NCBI RefSeq assembly: GCF_028598805.1
Contig: NZ_JAQRFI010000012.1
Span: forward strand, 33,268 to 97,267
DNA length: 64,000 nt
From: Xenorhabdus yunnanensis
GTDB taxonomy: Bacteria; Pseudomonadota; Gammaproteobacteria; Enterobacterales; Enterobacteriaceae
Direction: 5' to 3'
Below, piece by piece: positions 26,215-34,150 of the stretch (position 1 is the first letter of the stretch; each line of letters opens with the position of its first letter). The notes beneath the pieces are model-generated. The model was not told where the DNA came from and did no database searches. It saw nothing but the letters and a program-made list of their open reading frames with translations. The position numbers and the translations under genes were made by a program.

Positions 26215-28148
26215 TGCTGGAGCATGCACAAACGCTGTTATGCTGTTTAAAACATTATGTTTCACAGCAACCAAATGACATTGTTTACCGCTTCTTACCT
26301 TCGGGGGATTCAGATACTGTTACTCTGACCTGGCAAGAACTGGAACAACGTTCCCACCAACTTGCTTGCGCACTCGTTACCGCTGGGCAACAGGAAAAAG
26401 CAGTTATTCTAATGTACCCTCCTGGCCTGGATTTTATTATAGGGCTGGTAGCCTGTTTTAAAGCTGGGGCCATTGCTGTTCCATCTAATGTGGTTCGAGG
26501 AAGCCGTCATCTACAACGACTAAAGCAGATCTTGAATGACTCAGAAGCTAAAGTGATACTTACCACTTCAGAGTTAAACAAAACCTTGTCACATGAATTC
26601 CCGAATCAAAAGATCATGTATTACTCAGAAAATCAGATGATAGATGAGGTAAACCAGCTTCCCTCAATCTCTCCAGATCAATTGGCTTTCCTACAATATA
26701 CCTCTGGTTCTACTGATGCTCCCAAGGGAGTGATGGTTACTCACAATAACTTAGTTCATAATTTGCGGGCGATTAATAATACTTTTGGTTTGCATGAAAG
26801 ATTAGTTATTGGAGGCTGGATACCACAGTTTCATGATATGGGGTTGGTAGGTCATATTCTACTGACTGTGGCTCTGGGTGGGCAATATAACTTCATGCCA
26901 CCTCTATCATTTATTCAGAAACCATTACGTTGGTTACAGTTGATGCATGATTATGGCGCAGAATTCTGTAGTGCTCCCAATTTTGCTTACGACCTTTGTG
27001 CTGATCAAGACTGCACTGGCCTCAATCTGGAATTGTCCCGCTGGCGTTGGGCTGGTAATGGTGCAGAACCAGTTAGAAATGAAACTTTGATGCGTTTTTA
27101 TCAGGCAGTTAAAGAATATGGGTTTGCTTATCAAAGCCAAATACCTTGTTACGGTTTGGCTGAAGCAACACTGGTAGTCAGTTCATCCACCAGTGAAGCT
27201 CTTCCATTTAGTTTAACGATTTGTAGCAGCAGCCTGGAGCAGGGAAAACTTGCCTTACAACCTGATGGAGTTGTAATACAAGCTAGTGGTCAAGTTGCAC
27301 CTGATCATCGAGTCGTGATTGTTAACCCAGACGAAAAAACATTATGTCAACCCGATGAAATTGGTGAGATTTGGGTTCAAGGCCCAAGCATTTCTGTAGG
27401 GTATTGGAATAATCCGGAACAAACTCAACAAAACCTTATGGCCTATACGACCACTGGTGAAGGACCTTTTCTCCGTACTGGTGATCTCGGTTGTCTGTAT
27501 GAACATCATTTATTTATCACAGGGCGTTTGAAGGATCTGATTATTATCCGTGGGCGGAATATTTATCCACAAGACATTGAACACATAGCCACTATGCAGT
27601 CCACAGCGTTTCGTCCAGGCAAGGCAATTGCTTTTGAACTGGAACAACAGGTGGTTGTCGTCATAGAGCTACAGAAAAATGTGGAGCAGGAAAATAATTT
27701 CAGAGAATTGAGGCGAAATGTAATCCGGGCACTCAATGCAACATTCGATATCAATATCGCTGACTTAGTATTCATTCAAGTCAATAAATTACCTACAACT
27801 AGCAGTGGAAAAGTACAACGAAGACTCTGTCGTTCACTCTATTTACAAGGCAAATTACATCTGGCCAATGCACCGTCTACCACTGAAACTCAAGGAGCAT
27901 ATATGACTGAGCAGGAATTAAAAGATTGGCTGATCGAATATTTAACACCCTATTTCCAACGCTATGAAATTCCTATCAGTGAACACGTCTCCTTCGATAG
28001 TCTTGGCCTGGATTCTGTGAGCAGAGTGACACTGATTAGTCAGTTAGAAAAAGTATTGCAGCAAAAACTGGACCCTATTCTTGGCTACGAATACCCCACT
28101 ATACACGCTTTGTCTGGGCATATACTGCAATTGGAGCAGAGGCCATGA
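26211..28148 (+). CDS. Fatty-acyl-AMP ligase fused to an acyl carrier protein domain
   Basis: A 645-residue protein. The adenylation domain has the P-loop YTSGSTDAPKG (163-173), the FAAL block WIPQFHDMGLVGHILL, SAPNFAYDLC, FLRTGDLG and GRLKDLIIIRGRNIYPQDIE, typical of fatty-acyl-AMP ligases rather than CoA ligases. Residues 565-645 form an acyl carrier domain with the phosphopantetheine serine at Ser602 in LGLDSVSRV. It would activate a carboxylic acid as acyl-AMP and load it on its own carrier. Both ends overlap the neighbours as ATGA. A strong internal ribosome site sits exactly at the carrier-domain start, so a free carrier may also be made. Confidence 0.88.
   Translation: MMLEHAQTLLCCLKHYVSQQPNDIVYRFLPSGDSDTVTLTWQELEQRSHQLACALVTAGQQEKAVILMYPPGLDFIIGLVACFKAGAIAVPSNVVRGSRHLQRLKQILNDSEAKVILTTSELNKTLSHEFPNQKIMYYSENQMIDEVNQLPSISPDQLAFLQYTSGSTDAPKGVMVTHNNLVHNLRAINNTFGLHERLVIGGWIPQFHDMGLVGHILLTVALGGQYNFMPPLSFIQKPLRWLQLMHDYGAEFCSAPNFAYDLCADQDCTGLNLELSRWRWAGNGAEPVRNETLMRFYQAVKEYGFAYQSQIPCYGLAEATLVVSSSTSEALPFSLTICSSSLEQGKLALQPDGVVIQASGQVAPDHRVVIVNPDEKTLCQPDEIGEIWVQGPSISVGYWNNPEQTQQNLMAYTTTGEGPFLRTGDLGCLYEHHLFITGRLKDLIIIRGRNIYPQDIEHIATMQSTAFRPGKAIAFELEQQVVVVIELQKNVEQENNFRELRRNVIRALNATFDINIADLVFIQVNKLPTTSSGKVQRRLCRSLYLQGKLHLANAPSTTETQGAYMTEQELKDWLIEYLTPYFQRYEIPISEHVSFDSLGLDSVSRVTLISQLEKVLQQKLDPILGYEYPTIHALSGHILQLEQRP
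27892..28148 (+). other. Internal translation start giving a free 81-residue acyl carrier protein
   Basis: aaggag (27892-27897) is followed after five bases by ATG 27903, in frame with the ligase. The codons from there encode MTEQELKDW... with the carrier serine at position 38 of the short product, typical of a stand-alone carrier protein. The context aaggagcatatATG nearly repeats that of the cysteine desulfurase start (aagggggcatatATG). This suggests that the carrier was once a separate gene and joined the ligase by loss of a stop codon. Confidence 0.6.
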
Positions 28149-29212
28149 AAATCGATTGTTTAATTGTTGGTGCTGGGCAAGCGGGGCTGACACTGGCGGT
28201 TACTCTGAAGAAAAAAAAAATCAATACATTGATTCTGGAGCGAGACTTACGTATCGGGGATGTTTGGCGTAGGCGTCCTGATAATATGCTGTTATTTACT
28301 TCTCGTATGATGAGTCAACTGCCTGATTTTTCTTTGCCGGGTGCTTCAGATGGTTATCCAACTAAGGATGAGATAGCAGATTATCTAGAACGTTATGCAC
28401 ATTATCACAATCTAAATGTATTAACGGGAACGCAAGTTATTAGTGTTAAACATCAAGATGGGTTGTTTACGCTGACTACGGAAAAAGGGGAGCAGTTCTC
28501 TGCTCCTTGTTTAATTAACGCCACTGGTGCTAATCAAGTCCCCATTATTCCTGAGATGGCGAGCGATCTATCCCCTTCAATACAGCAATTGACTGCTGAC
28601 CGTTATCAGAACCCTGGGCAATTTCAGGCAGGGTCTCGGATTGCTGTCATAGGTGATGGTGCTAGTGGTCGACAGATATCAAGAGAACTTTCTTCCCTTA
28701 TGCAGGTCACTCTATTTTGCGGCTCTCCTCGTCCTCTCGTGCCAAATAGAGTTCTAGGGAAGGATCTATTCTGGTGGCTACATAAATCAAAGATACTGTA
28801 TGCAGATACTTCGAGCCTGATCGGTAAAATAATGCAACGACGTAATCCACTTCCATGTGGTGAACTTACTAACCAACGTCTATCTGGGCTTAATGTGCAG
28901 GTAGCACAAAAATTAGTAAAAGCTGAACATGAAACACTATATGACCAACAAGGAAAAAAATACCAGATTGATGGACTGATTTGGTGTGTGGGATACAAGG
29001 ACGCAACTGATTGGTTGACCTTACCTGATGTTAGTGATTCACAAGGTTTTGTCTGCGAGAGTGGCAATATAAACGGAGGAAAAACAACCTATCCGGGGCT
29101 GTTTATCATAGGCAGAAAATGGCTCAGCAGTCGCAGCTCTGAACTGTTACTGGGGGCTGCCAGAGATGCACAACGAGTTGCGCAGTGGGTAGAACAAAAG
29201 CTGAGGGCTTAG
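28145..29212 (+). CDS. FAD/NAD(P)-dependent monooxygenase (flavoprotein of the FMO/BVMO type)
   Basis: A 355-residue two-dinucleotide-fold flavoprotein. VGAGQAG at 8-14 is the FAD motif; VIGDGASGRQISREL around 170 is the NADPH motif; IWCVGYKDATDWL and YPGLFIIGRKWLSSRSS close the FAD fold. The length and layout fit class B oxygenases such as N-hydroxylases, S-oxygenases or quinone-forming enzymes; the exact FMO fingerprint is only partly kept. Start ATG 28145 overlaps the ligase stop (ATGA). It is the last gene of the operon. With a sulfur donor upstream, S-oxygenation of a thioacid or thiol is an attractive but unproven role. Confidence 0.8.
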   Translation: MKIDCLIVGAGQAGLTLAVTLKKKKINTLILERDLRIGDVWRRRPDNMLLFTSRMMSQLPDFSLPGASDGYPTKDEIADYLERYAHYHNLNVLTGTQVISVKHQDGLFTLTTEKGEQFSAPCLINATGANQVPIIPEMASDLSPSIQQLTADRYQNPGQFQAGSRIAVIGDGASGRQISRELSSLMQVTLFCGSPRPLVPNRVLGKDLFWWLHKSKILYADTSSLIGKIMQRRNPLPCGELTNQRLSGLNVQVAQKLVKAEHETLYDQQGKKYQIDGLIWCVGYKDATDWLTLPDVSDSQGFVCESGNINGGKTTYPGLFIIGRKWLSSRSSELLLGAARDAQRVAQWVEQKLRA

Positions 29213-29474
29213 CTACGTTCAATATACATAGAGTTGAGAGACAGTAGCACTTTCAAGTAATAACTGTAATTCCATTACATAATGAATAAATCTGCTCTCT
29301 ACCCTGAAAATAACTCATTGAGTAAGTGATTTTCAAGAACACAGATAACACGATATTCACCACTATGATGTTCACCACGATAGTGAAGTGACTGGGGGAG
29401 TCTGCATTGCTAACAAAAAAGATAACTTGAAAGATAAAAGGCTTACATATGATCCATCTTGACAGAGGATATTG

Positions 29475-29603
29475 ATGAAAATGAATCAACGAGAAGATAA
29501 CGTAAGTATATTAGCTGGTAATTCAAGGGATTATTATAATAACGATGGTGAAATAATTGTTGAAGCTCAATTGAAAGCCTTTGAGGCGGTTCTGTCGCGT
29601 TAA
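29475..29603 (+). pseudogene. 42-codon reading frame, probably a gene 5' end cut by an IS6-type remnant
   Basis: ATG 29475 has AGAGGA eight bases upstream and opens a frame reading MKMNQREDNVSILAG... for 42 codons. The last codons coincide with a sequence resembling an IS6-family terminal repeat (29587-29600), so the natural C-terminus was probably lost. It lies 262 bases after the monooxygenase on the same strand. I recognise no family. Alternatively it is a complete small peptide. Confidence 0.4.
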
Positions 29604-29712
29604 GCGGTGAATGGATAATATGTCGCTTTTTTATTAAGTTATTCGCCTATGTCCCTTATCCTAAATGTGTTCAAACGCCTGCATTATCCTGTTGATATCA
29701 TCGCTCAGTGTT
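29587..29712 (+). mobile_element. Remnant of an IS6-family element (left end and transposase N-terminus)
   Basis: ggttctgtcgcgtt at 29587-29600 resembles IS6/IS26-type terminal repeats. From ATG 29649 the frame gives FKRLHYPVDIIAQC, the N-terminal signature of IS6-family transposases (normally continued by a VRWYL-type segment). Homology then stops at about 29711 and no further transposase follows, so only the left end remains. It marks the feo-side border of the accessory block. Confidence 0.55.
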
Positions 29713-29781
29713 GGGAAAAAGTCATCTTTGTTATATTAAGGGGTGGCCTAAGCGGGGATGAAATCAGGCAAGAGATACTGG

Positions 29782-29822
29782 ATAGCTCCGTTGTTGGTGT
29801 TCAATCTCTACAACGGAGCTAT
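29782..29822 (+). terminator. Strong hairpin after the accessory operon
   Basis: A perfect 13-bp stem, atagctccgttgt (29782-29794) with acaacggagctat (29810-29822), loop 15. On the plus strand a T-rich tract (ttcttaattttt) follows; on the minus strand, after feoC, none does. It probably ends plus-strand transcription coming from the five-gene operon and insulates feoC. Confidence 0.6.
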
Positions 29823-29825
29823 TTC

Positions 29826-30065
29826 TTAATTTTTCACTGCTAATTGATACGCCTTAGTGTCACATTTTTGTGTTTCCGGGCACTGTTTGCAGCCCCCGCT
29901 GAGGCAGGAGGATGCGTCCACTTCCTCCAGTTTACCCATAATGACAAGCTGCTTAAGCATGGCTTCTACCATTGGCAGCGGTGCTGAAAACTGATGGCTC
30001 AATGACCTTGCATCGGTACGTCCATTGAGGGCAACAGCATCTCTGATTTTCAGCAGATTAATCAT
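29826..30065 (-). CDS. feoC: FeoC, small regulator of ferrous iron transport
   Basis: A 79-residue winged-helix protein with the four-cysteine C-terminal segment CLSGGCKQCPETQKC, the expected Fe-S or metal motif. The N-terminal helix-turn-helix reads KIRDAVALNGRTDARSLSHQ. In enterobacteria FeoC controls the stability or activity of FeoB. It starts 12 bases after the feoB stop and ends the feoABC operon. Confidence 0.9.
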   Translation of the reverse strand: MINLLKIRDAVALNGRTDARSLSHQFSAPLPMVEAMLKQLVIMGKLEEVDASSCLSGGCKQCPETQKCDTKAYQLAVKN

Positions 30066-30077
30066 TTATGGCTCCGA

Positions 30078-32402
30078 CTAGTGGCAACTGCCCTTTGAAC
30101 ATTCGCAACTACGGTCAGTAGTGTTATTGAACGTGATGGTAACTCTGCTGCGTGCACGGCGTAAGCCAATAAAGACCAATATGTTAAACAGAATCACGAC
30201 CGAGATTGTTATCAAGCTACTTTGTGGATGAGCTGAAAACGTTGTGATTTGATAAAACAGCGCTGACAGAGAATAAGCGACGTTCAATCCCCACAGAATG
30301 GAGAATGTCATCCAGCCACGGCTGGTTTCGCGGGCAATGGCTCCCATGACGGAAACGCAAGGCACATACAGCAGCACGAAAATCAGGTAACTGTAAGCGG
30401 AAATAGCAGAGCCGAATCTGGCACTCATGGTTCCCATTGAACCGCGATCCATATCGCCGTCACCTTTGCTGGCTTCAATCGGGTTAGAGAGTGCACTCAG
30501 AGTGAAGGTTTCTTTCAGGCTATCCCAAGTTTCCGCTACAGAGCCTTTTAATTCATCCAATAAATTAAATTCATCTGGATTGAATGGCTCTTGAGTAATG
30601 TTTTCTGCGGTATATAGGGTATTCAGGGTTCCTACAACCACTTCTTTTGCCATCGCGCCAGTGATAAGTCCGACAGTGGCTTGCCAGTTATCAGAATGCA
30701 CACCAATGGGTTGCAATACAGGTGTGAGTACTTTACTGACGGAAGCTAATGCTGATTCGTTGATATTGTCCACGGTCTTACCGGAGAAGGAGAAACTGTT
30801 CAGGGCACCAATCAGCATACTCGCCGCGACAATCACTTTACCCGCACGTATCACAAAACCTTTCAGCCTCTGCCATGTCTGGAGCAGCAGAGTTTTGGCA
30901 TGAGGAACGTGATAGACCGGCAGTTCCATCACAAATGGCGATGCTTCACCACGCATTAGCGTGTATTTGAGCAGCAGACCCGTCAGGATGGCGACGACAA
31001 TTCCCAGTATATACAGGGAGAAAACAATGCTTGCCCCACTTTTTCCGAAGAAAGCCGCAGCAAAGACGGCAAAGATCGCCAATCTTGCCCCGCAGGACAT
31101 AAATGGTGCCATCATGATGGTAATCAAACGTTCACGAGGGGCATCCAGTGTTCTTGCTCCCATCACGGCAGGCACGTTACAACCAAAGCCAACAATCAAG
31201 GGCACAAAGGATTTCCCCGGCAATCCCATTGCTTGCATCAGCCTGTCCATGACAAACGCCGCTCGTGCCATATAGCCGGAGTCTTCCAGAAAGGAGAGGA
31301 ACAGGTACATCATGCCAATTTGGGGAACCAGCGGCAGTACTGTGTTGATGCCGCCACCAATTCCCTGAGCAAGGAACACCGTCAACCAATTCGGGAAATG
31401 GAGAGTATGACCAAGCCATTGCATCCCATCGATGAAAATGGCGGCGGAAGCGCCGTCGAAGATTGGCTGTAAGGCTCCCCCAATATTAATGGCCAGCACA
31501 AACATCAGGTACATGGCAAACAGGAAAATAGGTACACCTAACCAGCGGTTCAGGATAACGGTATCTAACGCTTGGGTCAGTTTATTTGGTGTGGCCGCAC
31601 GGGTATCAATGACAGACAGACAAATTTCACTGATTGTCTGATAGCGCGAGCCTGCAATGATGAGATCGGGTTCTTCAATTTGTTGTTTTTGCAAGCGTCC
31701 GTTGCTTTCCGCCAGTTGCGCGTGAGTCAGGCCGGATACCTCACGGCTGTAAATATCTCCTTCCAACACTTGCAAAGTCAGCCAGCGACGCTGTTGTGGT
31801 GTGAATTTCTCTGTGATCTGGCTGGAAAGGTGGGAAATCTCCTGCAATAACGTATCAGGATAATCAACCTGAACAGGGGGGGACTTCTGTGAAGTATTTT
31901 GTGGGTAATTATCGATGGTATTTTTTAGTGCATCTATTCCTGTGGCACGGGTTGAAACCAGCGGGATGACCGGACAGCCGAGACGCTTCTCCAGTGCCGG
32001 AATATCAATATTGATGCGTTGACTTTGGGCAATATCCAGCATGTTCAGTGCAATGATGCAGGGAATGCCCAGTTCAATCAATTGCAGTGAGAGATAAAGA
32101 TTACGCTCCAGATTCGATGCATCAACAACATTGATCAACATATCGGCTTCACCACCCAGAATGTAGTGGCAGGCAATTTGTTCATCAATGGAGGTTTGCT
32201 CAGAAATAGTGGTGAGCGAATAAGTACCAGGGAGGTCGACAAGCTCGACTTGATGGTCATGGGTGGTAAAGTAGCCTGTTTTGCGTTCTACCGTAACGCC
32301 CGCCCAGTTTCCTACTCGTTGTCGGGAGCCTGTAAGCTGGTTAAAAAGCGTCGTTTTGCCGGCATTGGGATTACCAATCAGGCCTATAGTTAATTGTTTC
32401 AT
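30078..32402 (-). CDS. feoB: FeoB, ferrous iron transporter with G-protein domain
   Basis: A 774-residue inner-membrane protein. The cytosolic GTPase has G1 GNPNAGKTTLFNQ, G3 DLPGTYSL, G4 NMLD and the guanine-nucleotide-dissociation-inhibitor helices up to about 270. The membrane part follows with two Gate motifs, one in GFGCNVPAVMGARTL and one in FVLLYVPCVSVMGAI, each with the pore cysteine. C-terminal CECSKGSCH is a cysteine cluster. ATG 32402 (MKQLTIG) equals the E. coli start; the longer frame begins with TTG. It imports Fe2+ under anaerobic or microaerobic conditions. Confidence 0.97.
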   Translation of the reverse strand: MKQLTIGLIGNPNAGKTTLFNQLTGSRQRVGNWAGVTVERKTGYFTTHDHQVELVDLPGTYSLTTISEQTSIDEQIACHYILGGEADMLINVVDASNLERNLYLSLQLIELGIPCIIALNMLDIAQSQRINIDIPALEKRLGCPVIPLVSTRATGIDALKNTIDNYPQNTSQKSPPVQVDYPDTLLQEISHLSSQITEKFTPQQRRWLTLQVLEGDIYSREVSGLTHAQLAESNGRLQKQQIEEPDLIIAGSRYQTISEICLSVIDTRAATPNKLTQALDTVILNRWLGVPIFLFAMYLMFVLAINIGGALQPIFDGASAAIFIDGMQWLGHTLHFPNWLTVFLAQGIGGGINTVLPLVPQIGMMYLFLSFLEDSGYMARAAFVMDRLMQAMGLPGKSFVPLIVGFGCNVPAVMGARTLDAPRERLITIMMAPFMSCGARLAIFAVFAAAFFGKSGASIVFSLYILGIVVAILTGLLLKYTLMRGEASPFVMELPVYHVPHAKTLLLQTWQRLKGFVIRAGKVIVAASMLIGALNSFSFSGKTVDNINESALASVSKVLTPVLQPIGVHSDNWQATVGLITGAMAKEVVVGTLNTLYTAENITQEPFNPDEFNLLDELKGSVAETWDSLKETFTLSALSNPIEASKGDGDMDRGSMGTMSARFGSAISAYSYLIFVLLYVPCVSVMGAIARETSRGWMTFSILWGLNVAYSLSALFYQITTFSAHPQSSLITISVVILFNILVFIGLRRARSRVTITFNNTTDRSCECSKGSCH

Positions 32403-32432
32403 TATACTTTCTGCCAATCAGGAAGCGACTTC

Positions 32433-32489
32433 CGTACTCTAGTTATACCTTGGTACTTTGTTTATACGTTCGTACTTTGGTTATAAAAA
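32433..32489. repeat. Three imperfect 19-bp tandem repeats between feoA and feoB
   Basis: Units at 32433-32451, 32452-32470 and 32471-32489 share the core gtact.t.g.ttata. They fill much of the 129-base feoA-feoB gap. No hairpin forms; the function, if any, is unknown. Confidence 0.75.
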
Positions 32490-32531
32490 TGCATGGGTGA
32501 TGGTTATTCTGAACCACCTTGACTTCGGGTT

Positions 32532-32762
32532 TTACGAGTTCTGATCTTCATTTAACATGAGAAATGCCAAGTCTTGCTTACGAAGGGTAAGGTTAACTCT
32601 GCGTGTTTCGATTTGTATTGGATCGCCTAATGGAGCAAAGCGAATAACCTGAAATGTTGAGCCGGGTAACATGCCGAGTGACAATAATTTTTGCCGATAA
32701 GCGGGGTTAATCTCTGGAGAAAATCCCAGAATTTTATATCTACGTTCTGGAATAAGAACCAT
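32532..32762 (-). CDS. feoA: FeoA, SH3-like accessory protein of ferrous iron uptake
   Basis: A 76-residue protein. [40 protein letters not shown] and [16 protein letters not shown] follow E. coli FeoA (75 residues) almost residue by residue. I chose ATG 32762, with GGAGAG five bases upstream, over ATG 32774, which has no ribosome site. It is the first gene of feoABC, downstream of Fur and FNR sites. Confidence 0.94.
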   Translation of the reverse strand: MVLIPERRYKILGFSPEINPAYRQKLLSLGMLPGSTFQVIRFAPLGDPIQIETRRVNLTLRKQDLAFLMLNEDQNS

Positions 32763-32793
32763 ATAACTCTCCATTTGAATTGAAAAAATAAGT

Positions 32794-32812
32794 GATTATG
32801 AGAATTATTATC
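32794..32812 (-). promoter_or_regulatory. Fur box upstream of feoA
   Basis: gattatgagaattattatc matches the 19-bp Fur consensus at 16 positions. A weaker copy (14 of 19) lies at 32869-32887 around taatgataat. Both lie within 125 bases of the feoA start, so iron repression of feo is expected. Confidence 0.75.
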
Positions 32813-32930
32813 CTCAATAAAGGGAAATTCACAAGAAAAAAATTCGGTAATTACTCTGAGTTCTAATTGTTAATGATAATAATACGCAACTGCGATACGG
32901 ATTATTTATACTGAATAATGCAGGAATAAA

Positions 32931-32944
32931 TTGATATTAATCAA
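32931..32944 (-). promoter_or_regulatory. FNR box upstream of feoA
   Basis: TTGAT-atta-ATCAA is a perfect match to the FNR consensus TTGAT-N4-ATCAA. It is 170-182 bases before the feoA start, upstream of both Fur-like sites. Activation by FNR without oxygen is known for E. coli feo. Confidence 0.75.
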
Positions 32945-33052
32945 ATTAATGGTGGCTTTATTGGAAATAAATCGCTATCAGAATTGTTTAATATTCGGAA
33001 AATTTTCTTGAATTGATAAGCCCTGATAATAAACAGGGCTTGTTGGTTTTCA

Positions 33053-33577
33053 TTAACCTTTGGGAGGATAACGTAATTCACTCAATGGTACTTGTACACG
33101 CTCATCATCTTGATGTTGGCTCCAGGCGTCTGAGTCGTACACCCACCATTTCTCAATTTCCAACTCATAGAAACGGCGTATGGCATGGCCTTGATAGTCA
33201 CTGATGGGACGAGATTTTTTCTTTCTGATAGCGGGATCAGGGTAAGTTTTTAAGAAAAAGTAGTCATAGGTTTCTTTTATTTGATCATCGGGGACTTGGC
33301 GGGCACAACCAACAAATTGAGCACCAGCCAGATCCAGCGATGAATCAGGCATAACCCGACTACTGTAGATTGTACCGCTGACACTGGGGTTGATACACAA
33401 TTCTTGCGAATGTCGGGTATCTCGTTTTGAATACCAGATCAGTGTCAGTGGATTGTATTTCGGAATATAAAACATCGTCGATGACCAGACTGAGTCTGCA
33501 TCTGGATCATGAGTGGAAAGACTGAAAAAACGGATATTGCTGAGTAGATCAAAACTGCTTTGGACATATTTGTTCAT
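33053..33577 (-). CDS. Pyridoxamine-5'-phosphate-oxidase-fold (FMN-binding split barrel) protein, YhbP-like
   Basis: A 174-residue single-domain protein. DPDADSVWSSTMFYIPKYNP, LTLIWYSKRDTRHSQEL and VSGTIYSSRV form the strands of an FMN-binding split barrel, comparable to the YhbP/UPF0306 group. A C-terminal extension (WWVYDSDAW...RVQVPLSELRYPP) is unusual. Family members bind FMN or heme and reduce small molecules; this member has no known substrate. ATG 33577 has GAGGAAA upstream. It separates feoA from tex, which are neighbours in E. coli, so it is an insertion in a conserved order. Confidence 0.65.
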   Translation of the reverse strand: MNKYVQSSFDLLSNIRFFSLSTHDPDADSVWSSTMFYIPKYNPLTLIWYSKRDTRHSQELCINPSVSGTIYSSRVMPDSSLDLAGAQFVGCARQVPDDQIKETYDYFFLKTYPDPAIRKKKSRPISDYQGHAIRRFYELEIEKWWVYDSDAWSQHQDDERVQVPLSELRYPPKG

Positions 33578-33979
33578 GTTTTTTTCCTCAACAGTGTGAA
33601 TGCGTTCTTTGTACCAACATCTGCAAATTGAAGCCATGGGTATAAGAACTTTTGGATTTAATGAATAGTTTATATTTTTATATTATTCAATAAATCCCCA
33701 TTATTATGAGATTTATTGCGAAACGAAGTATACGAATTATTTATGGAAAGATGCAGGTGTCATCACTTGTTCAAATTTATAACGTCAGCAATAAATAGAA
33801 TTATTACTATGAAAGTAATGGGTTTTTTATGGTGGAAGCTAAAAAAATTTTATTTCTATCCATGTTTTATTTCTTTTCATGTAATAGTTTATTTAAATTA
33901 AAAATATATTTAGTGATTTTAAATAATTAAAACTGTAATGAATTTTATGCTTCTCATAAGGCAGTAGTTACAACAATAA

Positions 33980-34059
33980 ATGGTAACAATAATGTATAGT
34001 AATAATAATAGATAGTAATAATAATAGATAGTAACAAAAATGGATAGTAATAATAATGT
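33980..34059. repeat. Five tandem 16-bp units downstream of tex
   Basis: Five head-to-tail units (33980-33995, 33996-34011, 34012-34027, 34028-34043, 34044-34059) vary around atagtaataataatag. Units two and three are identical; the others differ at a few positions. All five are exactly 16 bp. The array lies between the tex terminator and the flavin-fold gene. Confidence 0.9.
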
Positions 34060-34088
34060 CACGTATTTTGAAAGAACACAGAAAAGAT

Positions 34089-34118
34089 CCTGAGCTGGCT
34101 CAATTGAGCCAGCTCAGG
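34089..34118 (-). terminator. Terminator of tex
   Basis: A perfect 14-bp stem (cctgagctggctca 34089-34102 with tgagccagctcagg 34105-34118). On the minus strand it is followed by atcttttc. It lies 33 bases after the tex stop. Confidence 0.85.
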
Positions 34119-34150
34119 AAATCATTTACATAAACAAACGTTTTTACTAA

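Larger units (their letters stand above)
33578..34150. other. AT-rich intergenic region with a tandem repeat
   Basis: About 570 bases between two minus-strand genes. It contains the 16-bp repeat array 33980-34059 and the tex terminator 34089-34118, listed separately. A 61-codon plus-strand frame at 33716-33901 has no ribosome site and is very AT-rich; I do not call it. Confidence 0.6.

Noticed and set aside
23489..29212. Bioluminescence (lux) operon because of the LuxE-like gene
   Set aside because: No luciferase, LuxC or LuxD gene; the partners are sulfur and acyl-AMP enzymes.
33716..33901. 61-codon plus-strand frame in the tex-side intergenic region
   Set aside because: No ribosome site, no recognisable domain, phenylalanine- and isoleucine-rich as expected from AT-rich DNA.
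33980..34059. CRISPR array
   Set aside because: Units are contiguous 16-mers with no spacers, and no cas gene is present anywhere in the window.
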